Assembly (NCBI RefSeq): GCF_901933205.1
Contig: NW_022148556.1
Span: 1 to 64,000 of the forward strand
Source of the DNA: Camarhynchus parvulus
Taxonomy: Eukaryota > Chordata > Aves > Passeriformes > Thraupidae
Length of the DNA: 64,000 bases
Reading direction: 5' to 3'
Positions within the stretch are counted from its first letter, which is position 1, and the number at the start of each line of letters is the position of its first letter. The notes under the pieces are model-generated. The model was not told where the DNA came from. It searched no databases and saw only the letters and a program-made list of their open reading frames with translations. Both the position numbers and the translations under genes were made by a program. Positions 22,301-34,600 of the stretch are shown here, piece by piece.

Positions 22301-25300
22301 GTGAGACCCCCGCGACCCCCGCAGAGCCCCCCAAAACCTCAGGGACACCCTGAGACCCCCAGAGAGCCCCAAAACCCCCAGGGACCCCCTGAGACCCCCG
22401 CGACCCCCCCAGACCCCCCAAAACCTCAGGGACACCCTGAGACCCCCGTGGGACACCCAGGGACCCCCCCAAAACCTCAGGGACACCCTGAGACCCCCAG
22501 GGACCCCCAAAACCCCCAGGGACCCCCAGAGACCCCCGTGGGACACCCAGGGACCCCCCAAACCCCCAGGGACCCCCCAAACCTCCACAGACCCCCTGAG
22601 ACCCCCAGGGACCCCCCCAGACCCCCGTGGGACCCCCAGGGACCCCCTGGGATCCTCATGGGACCCCCAGGGACCCCCAAACCCCCCAGGGACCCCCTGA
22701 GATCCCCATGGGACACCCAGGGACCCCCGTGGGACCCCCAGGGACCCCCAAAACCCCCAGGGACCCCCTGAGATCCTCATGGGACCCCCGTGGGACCCCC
22801 AAAACCCCCAGGGACCCCCTGAGACCCCCGTGGGACACCCAGGGACCCCCCAAACCTCCACAGACCCCCTGAGACCCCCGTGGGACACCCCCAGACCCCC
22901 GTGGGACCCCCAGGGACCCCCAAACCCCCAGGGACCCCCCAAACCTCCCACAGACCCCCTGAGACCCCCAGGGACCCCCCAAACACCCAGGGACCTCCTG
23001 AGACCCCAAAACCCCCAGGACCCCCCACCCACCACAAGACCCCCAAACCCCCAGGACCTGCAGGACCTCCCAAAATCCCCAGGACCCCCAAGACCCTCAA
23101 GACCCCCAGGATCCCCCCAAAATCCCCCAAGACCTCCAGGACCCCCAGGACCCTCATCCTCCCCAAGACATCCCAGAACCCCCCAAACCCCCCAAGACCC
23201 CCCATGACCCCCAAGTCACCCAGGACCCTCCATCCACCCCAAGACCCCCATAACCCCTAAAACCCTCATCCACCCCAAGACCCCCTACCCATCCCAACAC
23301 CTCCAACCCCCCCCAGGACCCCCAAGTCATCCAGGACCCCCTACCCACCCCAAGACCCCCAAGACCCCCAAGACCCCCCACCCACCCCATGACCCCTAAG
23401 ACCCCTAAGACCCTCATCCTCCCCAAGACCCTCAGGACCCTCATCCACCCCAAGACCCCCCTACCCATCCCAACACCCCAAAACCCCCCCAAGACCCCCC
23501 AAACCCCCCAAGACCCTCAAGACCCCCAGGAGCCCCAAAACCCCCCAAGACCCCCATGACCCCTAAAACCTCATCCACCCCAAGACCCCCCAAAACCCCC
23601 AGGAGCCCCTGAGACCCCCAAGACCCCCAAACCCCCAGGACCTGCAGGACCTCCCAAAATCCCCAGGACCTCCAGGACCCCCAGGACCCTCATCCTCCCC
23701 AAGACCCTCAGGACCCTCATCCACCCCAAGACCCCCTACCCATCCCAACACCCCCAACCCCCCCAAGACCCTCAAGACCCCCAGGAGCCCCAAAAACCCC
23801 CCAAGACCCCCCAAGTCACCCAGGACCCTCATCCACCCCAAGACCCCCAAGACCCCTAAGACCCTCATGCTCCCCCAAGACCCTCAGGACCCTCATCCAC
23901 CCCAAGACCCCCTACCCATCCCAACACCCCAAGACCCTCAAGACCCCCAGGAGCCCCCAAACCCCCCAAGACCCCCATGACCCCTAAGACCCTCATCCTC
24001 CCCAAGACCCCCAAGACCCCCCACCCACCCCAAGACCCCCATAACCCCTAAAACCCTCATCCACCCCAAGACCCCTTACCCATCCCAGCACCCCAACCCC
24101 CCCCTCCCAAGACCCCCCAAATCCCCCCAAGACTCTCAAGACCCCCCAGGACCCCCAAAACCCCCTAGGCCCCCACAACCCCTAAGACCCCCACCCACCC
24201 CAAGCCCCCCAAGACCCTCACGACCCTCAACCCACCAACCCCATGACCCCTAAGGCCCTCATCCTCCCCCAAGACCCTCAGGACCCTCATCCCACCCCCA
24301 AGACCCCTACCCATCCCAACACCCCAAACACCCCTCAAGACCCCCAGGAGCCCCCAAAGCCCCCCCAAGACCCCGCATAACCCCTAAAGCCCTCATCCAC
24401 CCCCCAAGACCCCCCAAGACCCCCCCACCACCCCCAAGACCCCTACCCATCCCAACACCCCCAAACCCCCAGGACCCCCCAAAACCCTCCAAGTCACCCA
24501 GGACCCCCAAAGCCCATCTAGACCCCCATACCCCTAAAGCCCTCATCCACCCCCAAGCCCCCCACCCATCCCAACCCCCCCAGCCCCCCAAGACCCCCAA
24601 GCCCTCCCATACCGACTCGGTTGCCCCCCCACCCCAAGGCTCACGGCTCGGCCACGCCGCTCTCCGGCCGCCGGCAAAAGCTTTCGCCGCCCTACACCGC
24701 CGTGGGCGTCCCGGCCACCATGTTCCTGCTGGCAGCGCCGCCCGGCGCCTGGCGGACCGCTGGCCGGCGTCCCAGCGCCCACCTGCGCGCCACACTAAGG
24801 GCTGCGGCGGCAGCGCGCCTGTACGCGCCCACCTGCTGGCGCTGCTGGCCCTCGCCCTGGCGCTCCTGGTGCTCCTGCCGGCCGGCGCCTTCCACCGGCT
24901 GGAGCCCGCCTGGAGCTACCTGGACGCCGTCTACTTCTGCGTCATCTCGCTCTGCACCGTCGGCTTCGGCGACCTGGTGCGCGCCGGCGCGGCAGGCGCG
25001 GCAGCCGCTGAGGCAGCTCTACCAAGTGGCGGTGGCCGGTGAGCTGGGGCGGTGGGGTGGAAAGGGTTGGGTTTTGGGTTTTTTTGTTTTGGTGGTTTGG
25101 TTGGGTTTGTTTTGGTGGGGTTGGGTTGGGTTTTTGGATGGTTTAGGATGGGTTGATTGAGTTCTTGGGGTTTAGTGCGTTGGGGGGTTGGGTTTTTGGT
25201 GGGTTTGGGTGGGTTGGAGTTTGGGTGGGTTGGGTTGGGTTTTGGATGGGTTTGGGTGGGTTGGGTTGGGTTTGGGTGGGTTGCGTGGGTTTTGGATGGG

Positions 25301-27178
25301 TTTGGGTGGGTTGGGTTGGGTTTTGATGGGTTTGGGATGGGTTGGGTTGGGTTGGGTTTTGGTGGTTGGGTGGTTGGGTTTGGTGGGTTTGGGGGGTTGG
25401 GTGTTTTGGTGGGTTTGGGATGGGTTGGTGGGGTTTGGGGTTTGGGTTGGGGAGTTGGGTTTGGTGGGTTGGTTGGGTTGATGGGTTGGTTGGTTGTTGG
25501 TTTTGTTGTTTTGGTTGGGTTGGGTTTAGTTGGTTGGGTTGGGTTGGGTTTTGGTTGGGTTGGGTTTGGGTTTTAGTTGGGTTGGTTTGGGTTGGATGTT
25601 TTGGTGGTTGGGTTTGGTTTTGGGTTGGGATGGGATTGGTTGGTTGGGTGGGTTGATGGGTTGGGGGGTTTGGGTTGGGTTCTTGGGGTTTTGGTGGGGT
25701 TTGGGGGGGTTGGGTTGGGTTTTGGGTGGGTTTGGGATGGGTTGGGTTGGGTTTTGGATGGGTTGGGTTTGGTTGGGTTTTGGGTGGGTTTGGGTGGGTT
25801 GGGCTGGGTTTTGGATGGGTTGAGTTGGGTTTGGGTTTTGGGTGGGTTTGGGTGGGTTGGGCTGGGTTTTGGTTGGGTTGAGTTGGGTTTGGGTTTTGGA
25901 TGGGTTGCGTTGGGTTTTGGTTGGGTTGGGTTGGGTTTTGGGATGGGTTGGGTGGGTTGGGTTTGGGTTTTGGAGGGGTTGGGATGGGTTGGGTTCTTGG
26001 GGTTTTGGGTGGGTTTGGGTGGTTGGATTGGGTTTGGGATGGCTTGGGTTTGGTTGGGTTTTGGATGGGTTGGGTTGGGTTCCGTTGGGTTCCATCATGT
26101 CCTGTTGGGTTCCTTTGGGTTCGACTGGGTTCCGTTAGGTTCCACTGGGTCCCATTGGGTCCTGTTGAGTTCCACTGGGTCCCATTGTGTCCTGTTGGGT
26201 TCCACTGGGTCCCGTTGGGTCCTGTTGAGTTCCATTGGGTCCCGTTGGGTTCTGTTGGGTTCCATTGGGTCCCATTGAGTTCCATTGGATCCCATTGGGT
26301 TTTGTTGGGTCCCATCAAGTCCTGTCATGTCTTGTTGGGTCCCGTTGAGTCCTGTTGGGTCCCGTTGAGTTTGGTTGGGTTCCATTGGGTTCCACTGGGT
26401 CCCATTGGGTCCCGTTGGGTCCCGTTGGGTTCCGTTGGGTTCCGTTGGGTCCCATTGGGTTCTGTTGGGTCCTGTTGAGTTTGGTTGGGTCCCATTGGGT
26501 TCCGTTGGGTTCCATTGAGTTCTGTTGGGCTCCATTGGGTCCCGTTGAGTCCCGTTGGGTTTTGTTGGGTTCCATTGGGTTCCATTGGGTTCCATTGGGT
26601 CCCATTGGGTTCCGTTGAGTCCCGTTGAGTTCCGTTGGGTTCCGTTGGGTCCTGTTGGGTCCCGTTGAGTTCTGTTGGGTCCCATTGGGTTCCATTGGGT
26701 CCCGTTGAGTTCCTTTGGGTCCCGTTGGGTTCCGTTGGGTCCCGTTGAGTTTGGTTGGGTCCCATTGGGTTCCGTTGGGTTCCATTGAGTTCTGTTGGGT
26801 TCCGTTGAGTCCCGTTGAGTTCCATTGGGTCCCGTTGGGTCCCGTTGGGTTCCGTTGGGTTCTGTTGGGCTCCATTGGGTCCCATTGGGTCCCATTGGGT
26901 CCCATTGAGTCCCGTTGAGTCCTGTTGGGTCCCATTGGGCCCCGTCGTGTCCTCACCACCGCTCACCTCCTCGCCCCACAGCGTACCTGCTGGTGGGCGT
27001 CACGGGCGTCCTGCTGCTGGCCCAGACCTTGCGCCACGTGGCCGAGCTCCACGGCGTCCCCGGCGCGGCGCCGGCGCCGGGCGGCGACGGCGAGGAAGGG
27101 GATGGCGAGGAAGGGGACGGATTGCTGGAGGGGACGAGGGGCGGGGCCAAAGAGCGGCGGGGGCGCGACAGCGAATAG
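22100..27178 (+). CDS. KCNK6: KCNK6 (TWIK-2) two-pore-domain K+ channel, three exons
   Basis: Exons 22100-22300, 24639-25038 and 26982-27178. K2P channels are dimeric background K+ channels, each subunit having four membrane helices and two pore loops; TWIK-2 acts at plasma and endolysosomal membranes (family knowledge). Visible: M1 GVAYAGLVFLGVLGLWALEG; P1 TLLTTVG with the following YG split by intron 1; M2 start GVPATMFLL; M3 HLLALLALALALLVLLPAGAF read from 24827; P2 SLCTVGFGDL; M4 AYLLVGVTGVLLLAQTLRHV then AELHG, matching the TWIK-2 M4/tail junction. The intron positions fit my recollection of KCNK6. Exons 1 and 2 each contain frame breaks, so no continuous protein can be read. The extracellular cap after M1 is far shorter than usual. 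Synteny with divergent YIF1B favours KCNK6 over KCNK7. Confidence 0.88.
22301..24638. repeat. KCNK6 intron 1 minisatellites
   Basis: 22305-23000: ACCCCCAGGGACCCCC and CCCCCTGAGACCC units. 23000-24600: longer-period array of CAAGACCCTCAAGACCCC, CCTCATCCACCCCAAG and CTACCCATCCCAACACC blocks. Plus strand extremely C-rich and T-poor. No coding signal. Confidence 0.9.
24639..25038 (+). CDS. KCNK6: KCNK6 exon 2: P1 end, M2, M3, P2 (frame-disrupted)
   Basis: The acceptor is taken as CCCCAAG|GC. The filter YG is followed by GSATPLS, (A)AGKAF, TAVGVPATMFLLAA, then M3 ALLALALALLVLLPAGAF, HRLEPAWSYLDAVYFCVISL and CTVGFGDLV, then RQPLRQLYQVAVA before a GTGAGC donor. These pieces lie in different frames. 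The exon is 400 bases instead of a multiple of three. At least four indels are needed. The protein similarity is strong, so these look like recent or technical breaks. Confidence 0.82.
25039..26981. repeat. KCNK6 intron 2 minisatellites
   Basis: 25060-26090: G/T-only array TTGGGTTTTGGATGGGTTTG. 26090-26950: 10-11 bp unit GTTGGGTCCC/GTTGGGTTCC with CCATTGAGT variants. The long open frames in this interval are repeat artefacts. Normal pyrimidine tract and acceptor at 26960-26981. Confidence 0.9.
26982..27178 (+). CDS. KCNK6: KCNK6 exon 3: M4 and C-terminal tail
   Basis: Follows acceptor CGCCCCACAG. Two bases complete Ala, then YLLVGVTGVLLLAQTLRHVA and ELHGVPGAAPAPGGDG, with an acidic EEGDGEEGDG tail ending RRGRDSE and TAG at 27176-27178. 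The tail is shorter than I recall for human TWIK-2 and lacks the recalled distal Tyr-containing end. Downstream (27219-27225) is CAATAAG, a possible weak poly(A) signal. Confidence 0.88.
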
Positions 27179-27239
27179 CGCCGGGGGGCGGGGCACGGGG
27201 GACACTGGGAGGGGACACCCCACAATAAGGGGTCCCCAA

Positions 27240-28210
27240 AGGGCGTTGGGGTCAACGGCTTCGGTCCAGGGGTTGGGGGGGGTTCCAGTTCTGGGGGGGG
27301 TCCCAATTTTGGGGGGGGTCCCAGTTCTGGGGGGGGGTCCCCAGTACTGGGAAGGTCCCAGTTCCGTTGGGGGGGGGGTCCCAATTTTGGGGGGGTCCCA
27401 ATTTTGGGAGGGTTCCAATTTTGGGGGGGTCCCAATTTTGGGAGGGTTCCAATTTTGGGGAGGGGGTCCCCAGTACTGGGAAGGTCCCAATTCAGGGGGT
27501 CCCAATTTTGGGGAGGGGGTCCCCAGTACTGGGAAGGTCCCAGTTCCATTGGGGGGGGGGTCCCAATTTTGGGGGGGGTCCCAATTTTGGGAGGGTCCCA
27601 ATTTTTGGGAGGGGGTCCCCAGTACTGGGAAGGTCCCAATTCCATGGGGGGGGGGTCCCAATTTTGGGAGGGTTCCAATTTTGGGGAGGGGGTCCCAGTA
27701 CTGGGAAAGTCCCAATTCCATGGAGGGGTCCCAGTTCTGGGGGGTCCCAATTTTGGGGAGGGGGTCCCAGATCCATGGGGGGGGGTGTCCCAATTTTGGG
27801 AGGGGGTCCCAATTCCACGGACGGTTCCAGTTTTTGGGGGGGGTCCCAGTTCTGGGGTGAGCCCAGTGACAGACTGGCCCCAATTTTGGGGAAGGGGTCC
27901 CAATTTTGGGAGGGGTCCCAATCCCATGGACGGTTCCAGTTTTTGGGTGGGGGTCCCAGTTTTGGGGTGACCCCAATGACAGACTGGTCCCAATTTTGGG
28001 GAGGAGGTCCCAGTACTGGGAAGGTCCCAATTCCATGGGGGGGGTCCCAATTTGGGGAGGGGGTCCCAATCCCACGGACAGTTCCAGTTTTTGGGGGGGT
28101 CCCAGTTCTGGGGTGACCCCAGTGACAGACTGGCCCCAAATTTTGGGGAGGGGTCCCCAATTCTGGGGGGGTTCCAATTGCGAGGAGGGTCCCACTTCCT
28201 TGAGGGGGGC
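27240..28210. repeat. Intergenic GGGGGGGTCCCAATTTTGGG array
   Basis: About 20-40 bp nested units (GTCCCAATTTTGGGAGG, CAGTACTGGGAAGGTCCC, CAATTCCATGGGG, and from 27840 a 100-120 bp block with GTGACAGACTGG). It separates the 3' ends of KCNK6 and LTBP4, only about 1.3 kb apart. Runs of G up to ten are quadruplex-prone. Confidence 0.88.
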
Positions 28211-28264
28211 GGCTCTTACCTGTACCCAACCCCCAAAAAAATGCAAAAACCCCAAAAATCCTTT

Positions 28265-28500
28265 TTTTTATATAAAACCTTTATTCAGTAAAAATATGGG
28301 GAGGGGTCCCCCAAACCCCCCCCTCCCTTTTTTTTTTTTTTGGGGGGAGGGGTCACAACCACAAGGCTGAATGGGGTTGGGGGGATGGAAATAAACCCCC
28401 CAAAAAAAAAAAAACTTTTTTCCTTTATATTTATTTCGATATTATTTTTGGTTTTGTCTCTACAAAGCGAAGGGCGCGCAATAAATATGGGGAGGGGGCT
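28265..28500 (-). promoter_or_regulatory. LTBP4: LTBP4 3'UTR with poly(A) signals
   Basis: Minus-strand AATAAA occurs at 28430-28435 and 28280-28285. The latter, followed by a T/A-rich tract and then G/C array, is the better candidate. The UTR would be about 220-240 bases. It is the least repetitive non-coding stretch in this half, apart from a poly-purine run near 28325-28345. Confidence 0.7.
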
Positions 28501-28637
28501 TCAGGCGGGGGGGGGGCAGCGGGGCGGGTCCAGCGCCGGGGGGGTCCCGGGGGGGCACAGGCAGCGGAAGGAGCCGGGGGTGTTGAGGCAGCGCCCGGGG
28601 CGGCACGGGGGGGGCGCCCCCGAACACTCGTCCACGT
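28501..28637 (-). CDS. LTBP4: LTBP4 terminal exon: last cbEGF and stop
   Basis: [20 protein letters not shown] then [20 protein letters not shown] and CPPPA, TGA at 28503-28501. 137 bases including stop, phase in agreement with the previous exon. Acceptor-edge copies recur four times upstream. Confidence 0.95.
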
Positions 28638-31600
28638 CTGGGGGGGCCGATTTGGGGTGAAAAGGGGGAAATTTGGGGTTTTTATGGGGAAATTTGGGGT
28701 GAAAAGGGGGAAATTTGGGGTTTTTATGGGGAAATTTGGGTTTTTGGGGGATTTGGGGGGATTTGGGGTTTTTATGGCAAAAAATTGGGTTAAAAAGGGG
28801 AAAATTTGAGGTTAAAAGGGGGGTATTTGGGGGGAATTGGGGCTGGGGGGGCGCCCCCAAACACTCGTCCACGTCTGGGGGGGCGAATTTGGGGTGAAAA
28901 GGGGGAAATTTGGGGTTTTATGGGGAAATTTGGGTTTTGGGGGGGATTTGGGGGGATTTGGGGTTTTTATGGGGAAATATGGGGTTAAAAGGGGGGATTT
29001 GGGGTTTTGATGGGAAAAATTTGGGTTAAAAGGGGGGGATTTGGGGGGATTTGGGGTTTTGGGGGCGCCCCCGAACACTCGTCCACGTCTGGGGGGGCAA
29101 ATTTGGGGTGAAAAGGGGGAAATTTGGGGTTAAAAGGGGGGAAATTTGGGTTTTTTTGGGGGGGGGATTTGGGGGGATTTGGGGTTTTATGGGGGAATTT
29201 TGGGGTTAAAGGGGAAAAATTGGGGTTTTTATGGGGAATTTTGGGGTTAAAAGGGGGGATTTGGGGTTTTGATGGGAAAAATTTGGGGTTTTAGGGGGGG
29301 ATTTGGGGTGAAAAGGGGGGGATTTGGGGGGGGAATTGGGGCTGGGGGGGCACCCCCAAACACTCGTCCACGTCTGGGGGGGCGGTTTGGGGTGAAAAGG
29401 GGGAAATTTGGGGGTTTTTATGGGACAATTTGGGGTGAAAGGGGGAAATTTGGGGTTGAAAGGGGGAAATTTGGGGTTTTTATGGGGAAATTTGGGGTGA
29501 AAAGGGGAAATTTTGGGGTTGAAAGGGGGAAAATTTGGAGTTAAAAGGGGGGGGATTTGGGGGGAAATTTGGGGTTTTTATGGGAAATTTTGGGGTGAAA
29601 AGGGGGAAAATTTGGGGTGAAAAGGGAAAAATTGGGGTTTTTATGGGGAATTTTGGGGTTAAAAGGGGGGATTTGGGGTTTTGATGGGAAAAATTTGGGT
29701 TAAAAGGGGGAAATTTGGGGGGATTTGGGGTTTTGGGGGGGGGCACCCCCAAACACTCGTCCACGTCTGGGGGGGCGAATTTGGGGTGAAAAGGGGGAAA
29801 TTTGGGGTTTTTATGGGGAAATTTGGGGTTAAAAAGGGGGAAATTTGGGGTTTTTATGGGGAATTTTGGGGTGAAAAGGGGGGGGGATTTGGGGTTAAAA
29901 GGGGGGGGTTGGGGTTTTATGGGAAAAATTTGGGGTGAAAAGGGGAAAATTTGGGGTTTTAGGGGGAAATTTGGGGTTTTTATAGCAAAAATTGGGTTTT
30001 TTTCCCAGGGATTTTGGGAGATCTCAGGGATTTTGGGGAGGGGTCTGGGGGATTTTGGGGAGGGGTCTCAGGGATTTTTGAGGAAGGGTCTCAGGGATTT
30101 TTGGGGGGTTTTTCAGGACTTTGGAGCTCTCAAATTTTGGGTTTTTTTTCAAGAATTTTGAGGTTTTTTTCAGGGATTTTGAGGTTTTGTTCAGGGATTT
30201 TGGGGCTCTCAGGATCCGGCTTTTTTCCCAGGGATTTTGGGGGATCTCAGGGATTTTGGGGAGGGGTCTGGGAGATTTTGGGGAGGGGTCTCAGGGATTT
30301 TTTGGGGGGTTTTTCAGCACTTTGGAGCTCTCAAAATTTGGGGTTTTTTTCAAGAATTTTGAGGTTTTGTTCAGGGATTTTGGGGCTCTCAGGATCCGGA
30401 TTTTTTCCCAGGGATTTTGGGGGTTTTGGGGAGGGGTCTGGGGGATTTTTTTGGGGAGGGGTCTCACCGAGGCAGTCGAGGCGGGCGGGGTCCAGGCGGA
30501 AGCCGGGGTCGCAGGCGCAGGTGAAGGCGTCGCCCAGGCGGACGCAGCGCCCGTGGCTGCAGCCGCTCAGCACCCCGCACTCCTCCTGCCCTAAAGTGGG
30601 GAGGGGGCTTCGGAAAAATCCCCAAAAAAACCCCAAATCCGCCCGCAAAAAAAAAATCCCCAAAATTCCACCCCAAAAACAAAAAAAAAAATCCCAAAAT
30701 TCCACCCCAAAAACAAAAAAAATCTCAAAATTCCACCCCAAAAACCCCCAAAACCCCCAAAAAAAAAAAAAATCCCAAAATTCACCCCAACCAAAAAAAA
30801 AAAATCCCAAAATTCCACCCCAAAAACCAAAAAAAAATCCCAAAATTCCACCCCCAAAAACCCAAAAACCCCCAAAAAAAAAATCCCAAAATTCCACCCC
30901 AAAAACCCCAAAAAAATCCCAAAATTCCACCCCAAAAACAAAAAAAATCCCAAAAATTCCACCCCAAAACAAAAAAAAAAAACCCCAAAATTCCACCCCA
31001 AAAAATCCCAAAATTCCACCCCAAAACAAAAACAAAAACCCCAAAAACAAAAAAAAACCAAAATTCCACCCCAAAACCCCCCAAAAAAAAAATCCCAAAA
31101 TTCCACCCCAAAAACCAAAAAAATCCCAAAAACCCCCCAAAACAAAAAAAATCCCAAAATTCCACCCCAAAAAACCAAAAATCCCAAAATTCCACCCCAA
31201 AAAAAAAATCCCAAAATTCCACCCCAAAACCCCAAAAAATCCCAAAATTCCACCCCAAAACAAAAAAAAAAAACCCCAAAATTCCACCCCAAAACCCCCC
31301 AAAAATCCCAAAATTCCACCCCAAAACCAAAAAAAAATCCCAAAATTCCACCCCAAAAACAAAAAAAAAAACCCCAAAATTCCCACCCCAAAACCCAAAA
31401 AAATCCCAAAATTCCACCCCAAAAAAAAAAAAAAATCCCAAAATTCCACCCCAAAAAAAAAAAAAATCCCAAAATTCCACCCCAAAAACAAAAAAATCCC
31501 AAAATTCCACCCCAAAAACCCCAAAAAAAATCCCAAAATTCCACCCCAAAAACACAAAAAAAATCCCAAAATTCCACCCCAAAACAAAAAACAAAATTCC

Positions 31601-34600
31601 CACCAAAAAAAAAAAATCCCAAAATTCCACCCCAAAAACAAAAAAAAAATCCCAAAATTCCACCCCCAAAAAAAAAAAAATCCCAAAATTCCACCCCAAA
31701 ACCAAAAACAAAATTCCCCCCAAAAAAAAAAATCCCAAAAACCCCAAAACAAAAATCCCCAAAATTCCACCCCAAAACAAAAAAAAACCAAAAATTCCAC
31801 CCCAAAAACAAACAAAAATCCCAAAATTCCACCCCAAAAACCAAAAAAAAATCCCAAAATTCCACCCCCAAAACCCCCCCCAAAAAATCTCAAAATTCCA
31901 CCCCAAAAACAAAAAAAAAAAATCCCAAAATTCCACGCCAAAAACCCCTAAAAAATCCAAAAATTCCACTCCAAAAACCCCCAAAAAAATCCCAAAATTC
32001 CACCCCAAAAACCCCCAAAAAATCCCAAAATTCCACGCCAAAAACCAAAAAAAAAATCCAAAAATTCCACCCCAAAAACCCCCCAAAAAAATCCCCAAAT
32101 TCCACGCAAAAAACCCCAAAATCTCCCAAAGTCCTCCAAAACCTCCCCCCAAAATCCCCCAAAACCTCCCCCAAAAAAACCCCAGAACTCCCCCAAAACC
32201 CCGCAAAAAACCCCAAATCCGTCCCCAAAAAAATCCCAAAATTCCACCCCAAAAAACCCCAAACTCTCCCCAAATCCTCCAAAACCTCCCCCAAAAAACC
32301 CCCAAAAGTTCCACAAAAACCCCAAATCCCCCCAAAAAACCCCAAAACTCCCCCAAAACCTCCCCCAAAAAAACTCCCAAACTCCCACCAAAATCCCCCC
32401 AAAAAAACCCAAAATCTCCCCCCAAAAACCTCAAAATCCCCAAAAACTCCCCCAAAAACAAACAAAAAATCCTCCAAAACCCCCCCAAAACTTCGAATTC
32501 CCCCAAACTCCCCCAAAACCTCCCCAAAAAAACCCAAAATCCCCCCAAAAACCCAAAATCCCCCCAAAAACCTTAAAGTCCCTAAAAACTCCCCCAAAAC
32601 CAACAAGAAATCCCCCCCAAAAATCCCCCAAAACCTCCCCAGAAAAACCCAAACCTCCCTACAAAATCGCCCCCCCAAAAATCCCCCAAAAACCTCAAAA
32701 TCCCCAAAAACTCCCCCAAAAATCAAAAGAAATCCCCCAAATCCCCCCCAAATCCTCCAAAACCTCCCCCCAAAAAAACCCCAAAATTCCCATCAAAATC
32801 CCCCCAAAAAACCCCAAAATGCCCCCCAAAAACCTCAAAGTCCCTAAAAACTCCCCCAAAAACCCAAAAATCCCCCCTTAAAACCCCCAAAACCCCCAAA
32901 TCCCCCGAAAATCAAAAAAAATCCCCCAAAAATCCCCCAAAACCCCCCAGAAATCCGCCCAAAAAATCCCCCCAAATTCCCCCCAAAATCCAAAAAACCC
33001 CCCCAAAAGTTCGAAGTCCCCAAAACTCCCCCAAAAATCCCCCCCAAAAAAAACCCCAAATCCCCAAAAACTCCCCCAAAAACAAAAAGAAATCCCCCAA
33101 AAATCCCCCCCAAATCCCCCCTAAAAACCCCCCAAAAACCCCAAAATCCTCCCAAAATCCAAAAAATCCCCCAAAACCCCCCAAAACTTCGAAGTCCCCA
33201 AAAATCCCCCCAAAACCTCCCCCAGAAAACCCCCAAAATCCCCCCCAAAAACCTCAAAATCCCCAAAAACTCCCCCCAAAACCAAAAAGAAATCCCCCCA
33301 AAATCCCCCCAAAAACCCCCCAAAACCCAAAAATCCCCCAAATTCCCCCCAAAATCCAAAGAATCTCCCCAAAAATCCCCCCCAAAAAACCCCAAAATCC
33401 CGTCAAAATCCAAAAAAATTCCCCCAAAATCCCCCCCAAAACTTCGAAGTCCCCCAAACTCCCCCCAAAATCCCCCAAAACCTCCCCAAAACCCCCCAAA
33501 ATTCCCCCAAAAATCCCCCCAAAAAAACCCCAAAATCCCCCAAAAATCCCCCCAAAAAACCCCAAACCCCCCCGCACCCCCATCCCTCACCTTCCTCCTC
33601 CTCCTCCTCCTCCTCCTCGGGGGTCCCGAGCGCTTGGAGGTTCCAGGGGCCGCCCCCTCGGGGGGGCTCCAAGCGGGGCCCCCTCCCCCGGGGGGGGTCC
33701 CCAAAATCCCCGTACCCGGGGGGGAGGGGCCCCGGCCCAGGGGGCGGGGCGTAAAGCGCAGGGGGCGGGGCGTAAACCGCAGGGGGCGGGGCGTAAAGCG
33801 CAGGGGGATCCGCCCCTCCCCCGCCGCCCCCCCTCGGCGGCTCGTAGGCCACGCCCCCCGCCCCTCCCCCGCCGTAGTAATAAGGGGAGGGGTCGTAAAG
33901 CGGGGGGCGGAGCCCCCCCCCGAAAAACTCCCCCCCGTAAGGGGCGGGCCCGAATTGGGGCGGGGGGTTTGGGGGGAGGGGGAAATTGGGGGAGGGGTCC
34001 CAGAGGGGGGGAGGGGCGAAGTTCGGGGGGCGCAGGACGTTGCAGAGCAGCTCGAAGTCGTCTGGGGGGGGAGAAAGAAATGGGGAAATTATGGGGGGGG
34101 ACCCCGAAATTTGGGGAGGGGTCTTGGAATTGGGGGGAGGGGGGTGTGGGGTTTTGGGGGGATTTTTGGGGGGATTTTTGAGGCATTTTTGAGGGATTTT
34201 GGGGGATTTTTGGGGTTTTTTTGGGGGAGGGGGGTTTGGGGTTTTTGGGGTTTTTGGGAGGGGTTTGGGGTTTTGGGGTTTTTCGGGGGTTTGGGTTTTT
34301 TGGGGGTTTTTTGGGGGGGTGGGATTTTTTTTTGGTTTTTTGGGGGGGAGGGGTTTGGGGTTTCTTTGGGGTTTTTGGGGGGGATTTTGGGGTTTTTGGG
34401 GGTTTTTGGGCGGGGGGTTTGGGGTTTTGGGGTTTTTTGGGGGGATTTTTGAGGCTTTTCAGGGGGTTTCTTGGGGTTGTTTTGGGGGTTTTTTGGGGGG
34501 GATTTTTTGGGGGGATTTTTGGGGTTTTTTGGGAGGGGGTTTTGGGGAATTATTTTGGGGTTCGGGGAGGTTCTGATTATGGGGTGGGGGGCGTCCAGTG

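Noticed and set aside
22100..27178. KCNK7 or another K2P channel
   Set aside because: The M4 and tail start (LLLAQTLRHVAELHG) and adjacency to YIF1B favour KCNK6; KCNK7 is elsewhere in mammals.
28390..28484. Plus-strand AATAAA motifs as the KCNK6 poly(A) signal
   Set aside because: They are about 1.2 kb beyond the KCNK6 stop and inside the LTBP4 3'UTR; possible but unsupported.
30014..31951. Very long open frames (hundreds of codons) on both strands in A/C-rich DNA, and similar ones at 3263-4837, 12699-13922, 17026-18327, 25143-26318, 61527-62948
   Set aside because: They are translations of short tandem units without stop codons; composition is strictly periodic, there is no splice or start context, and they overlap introns of recognised genes.
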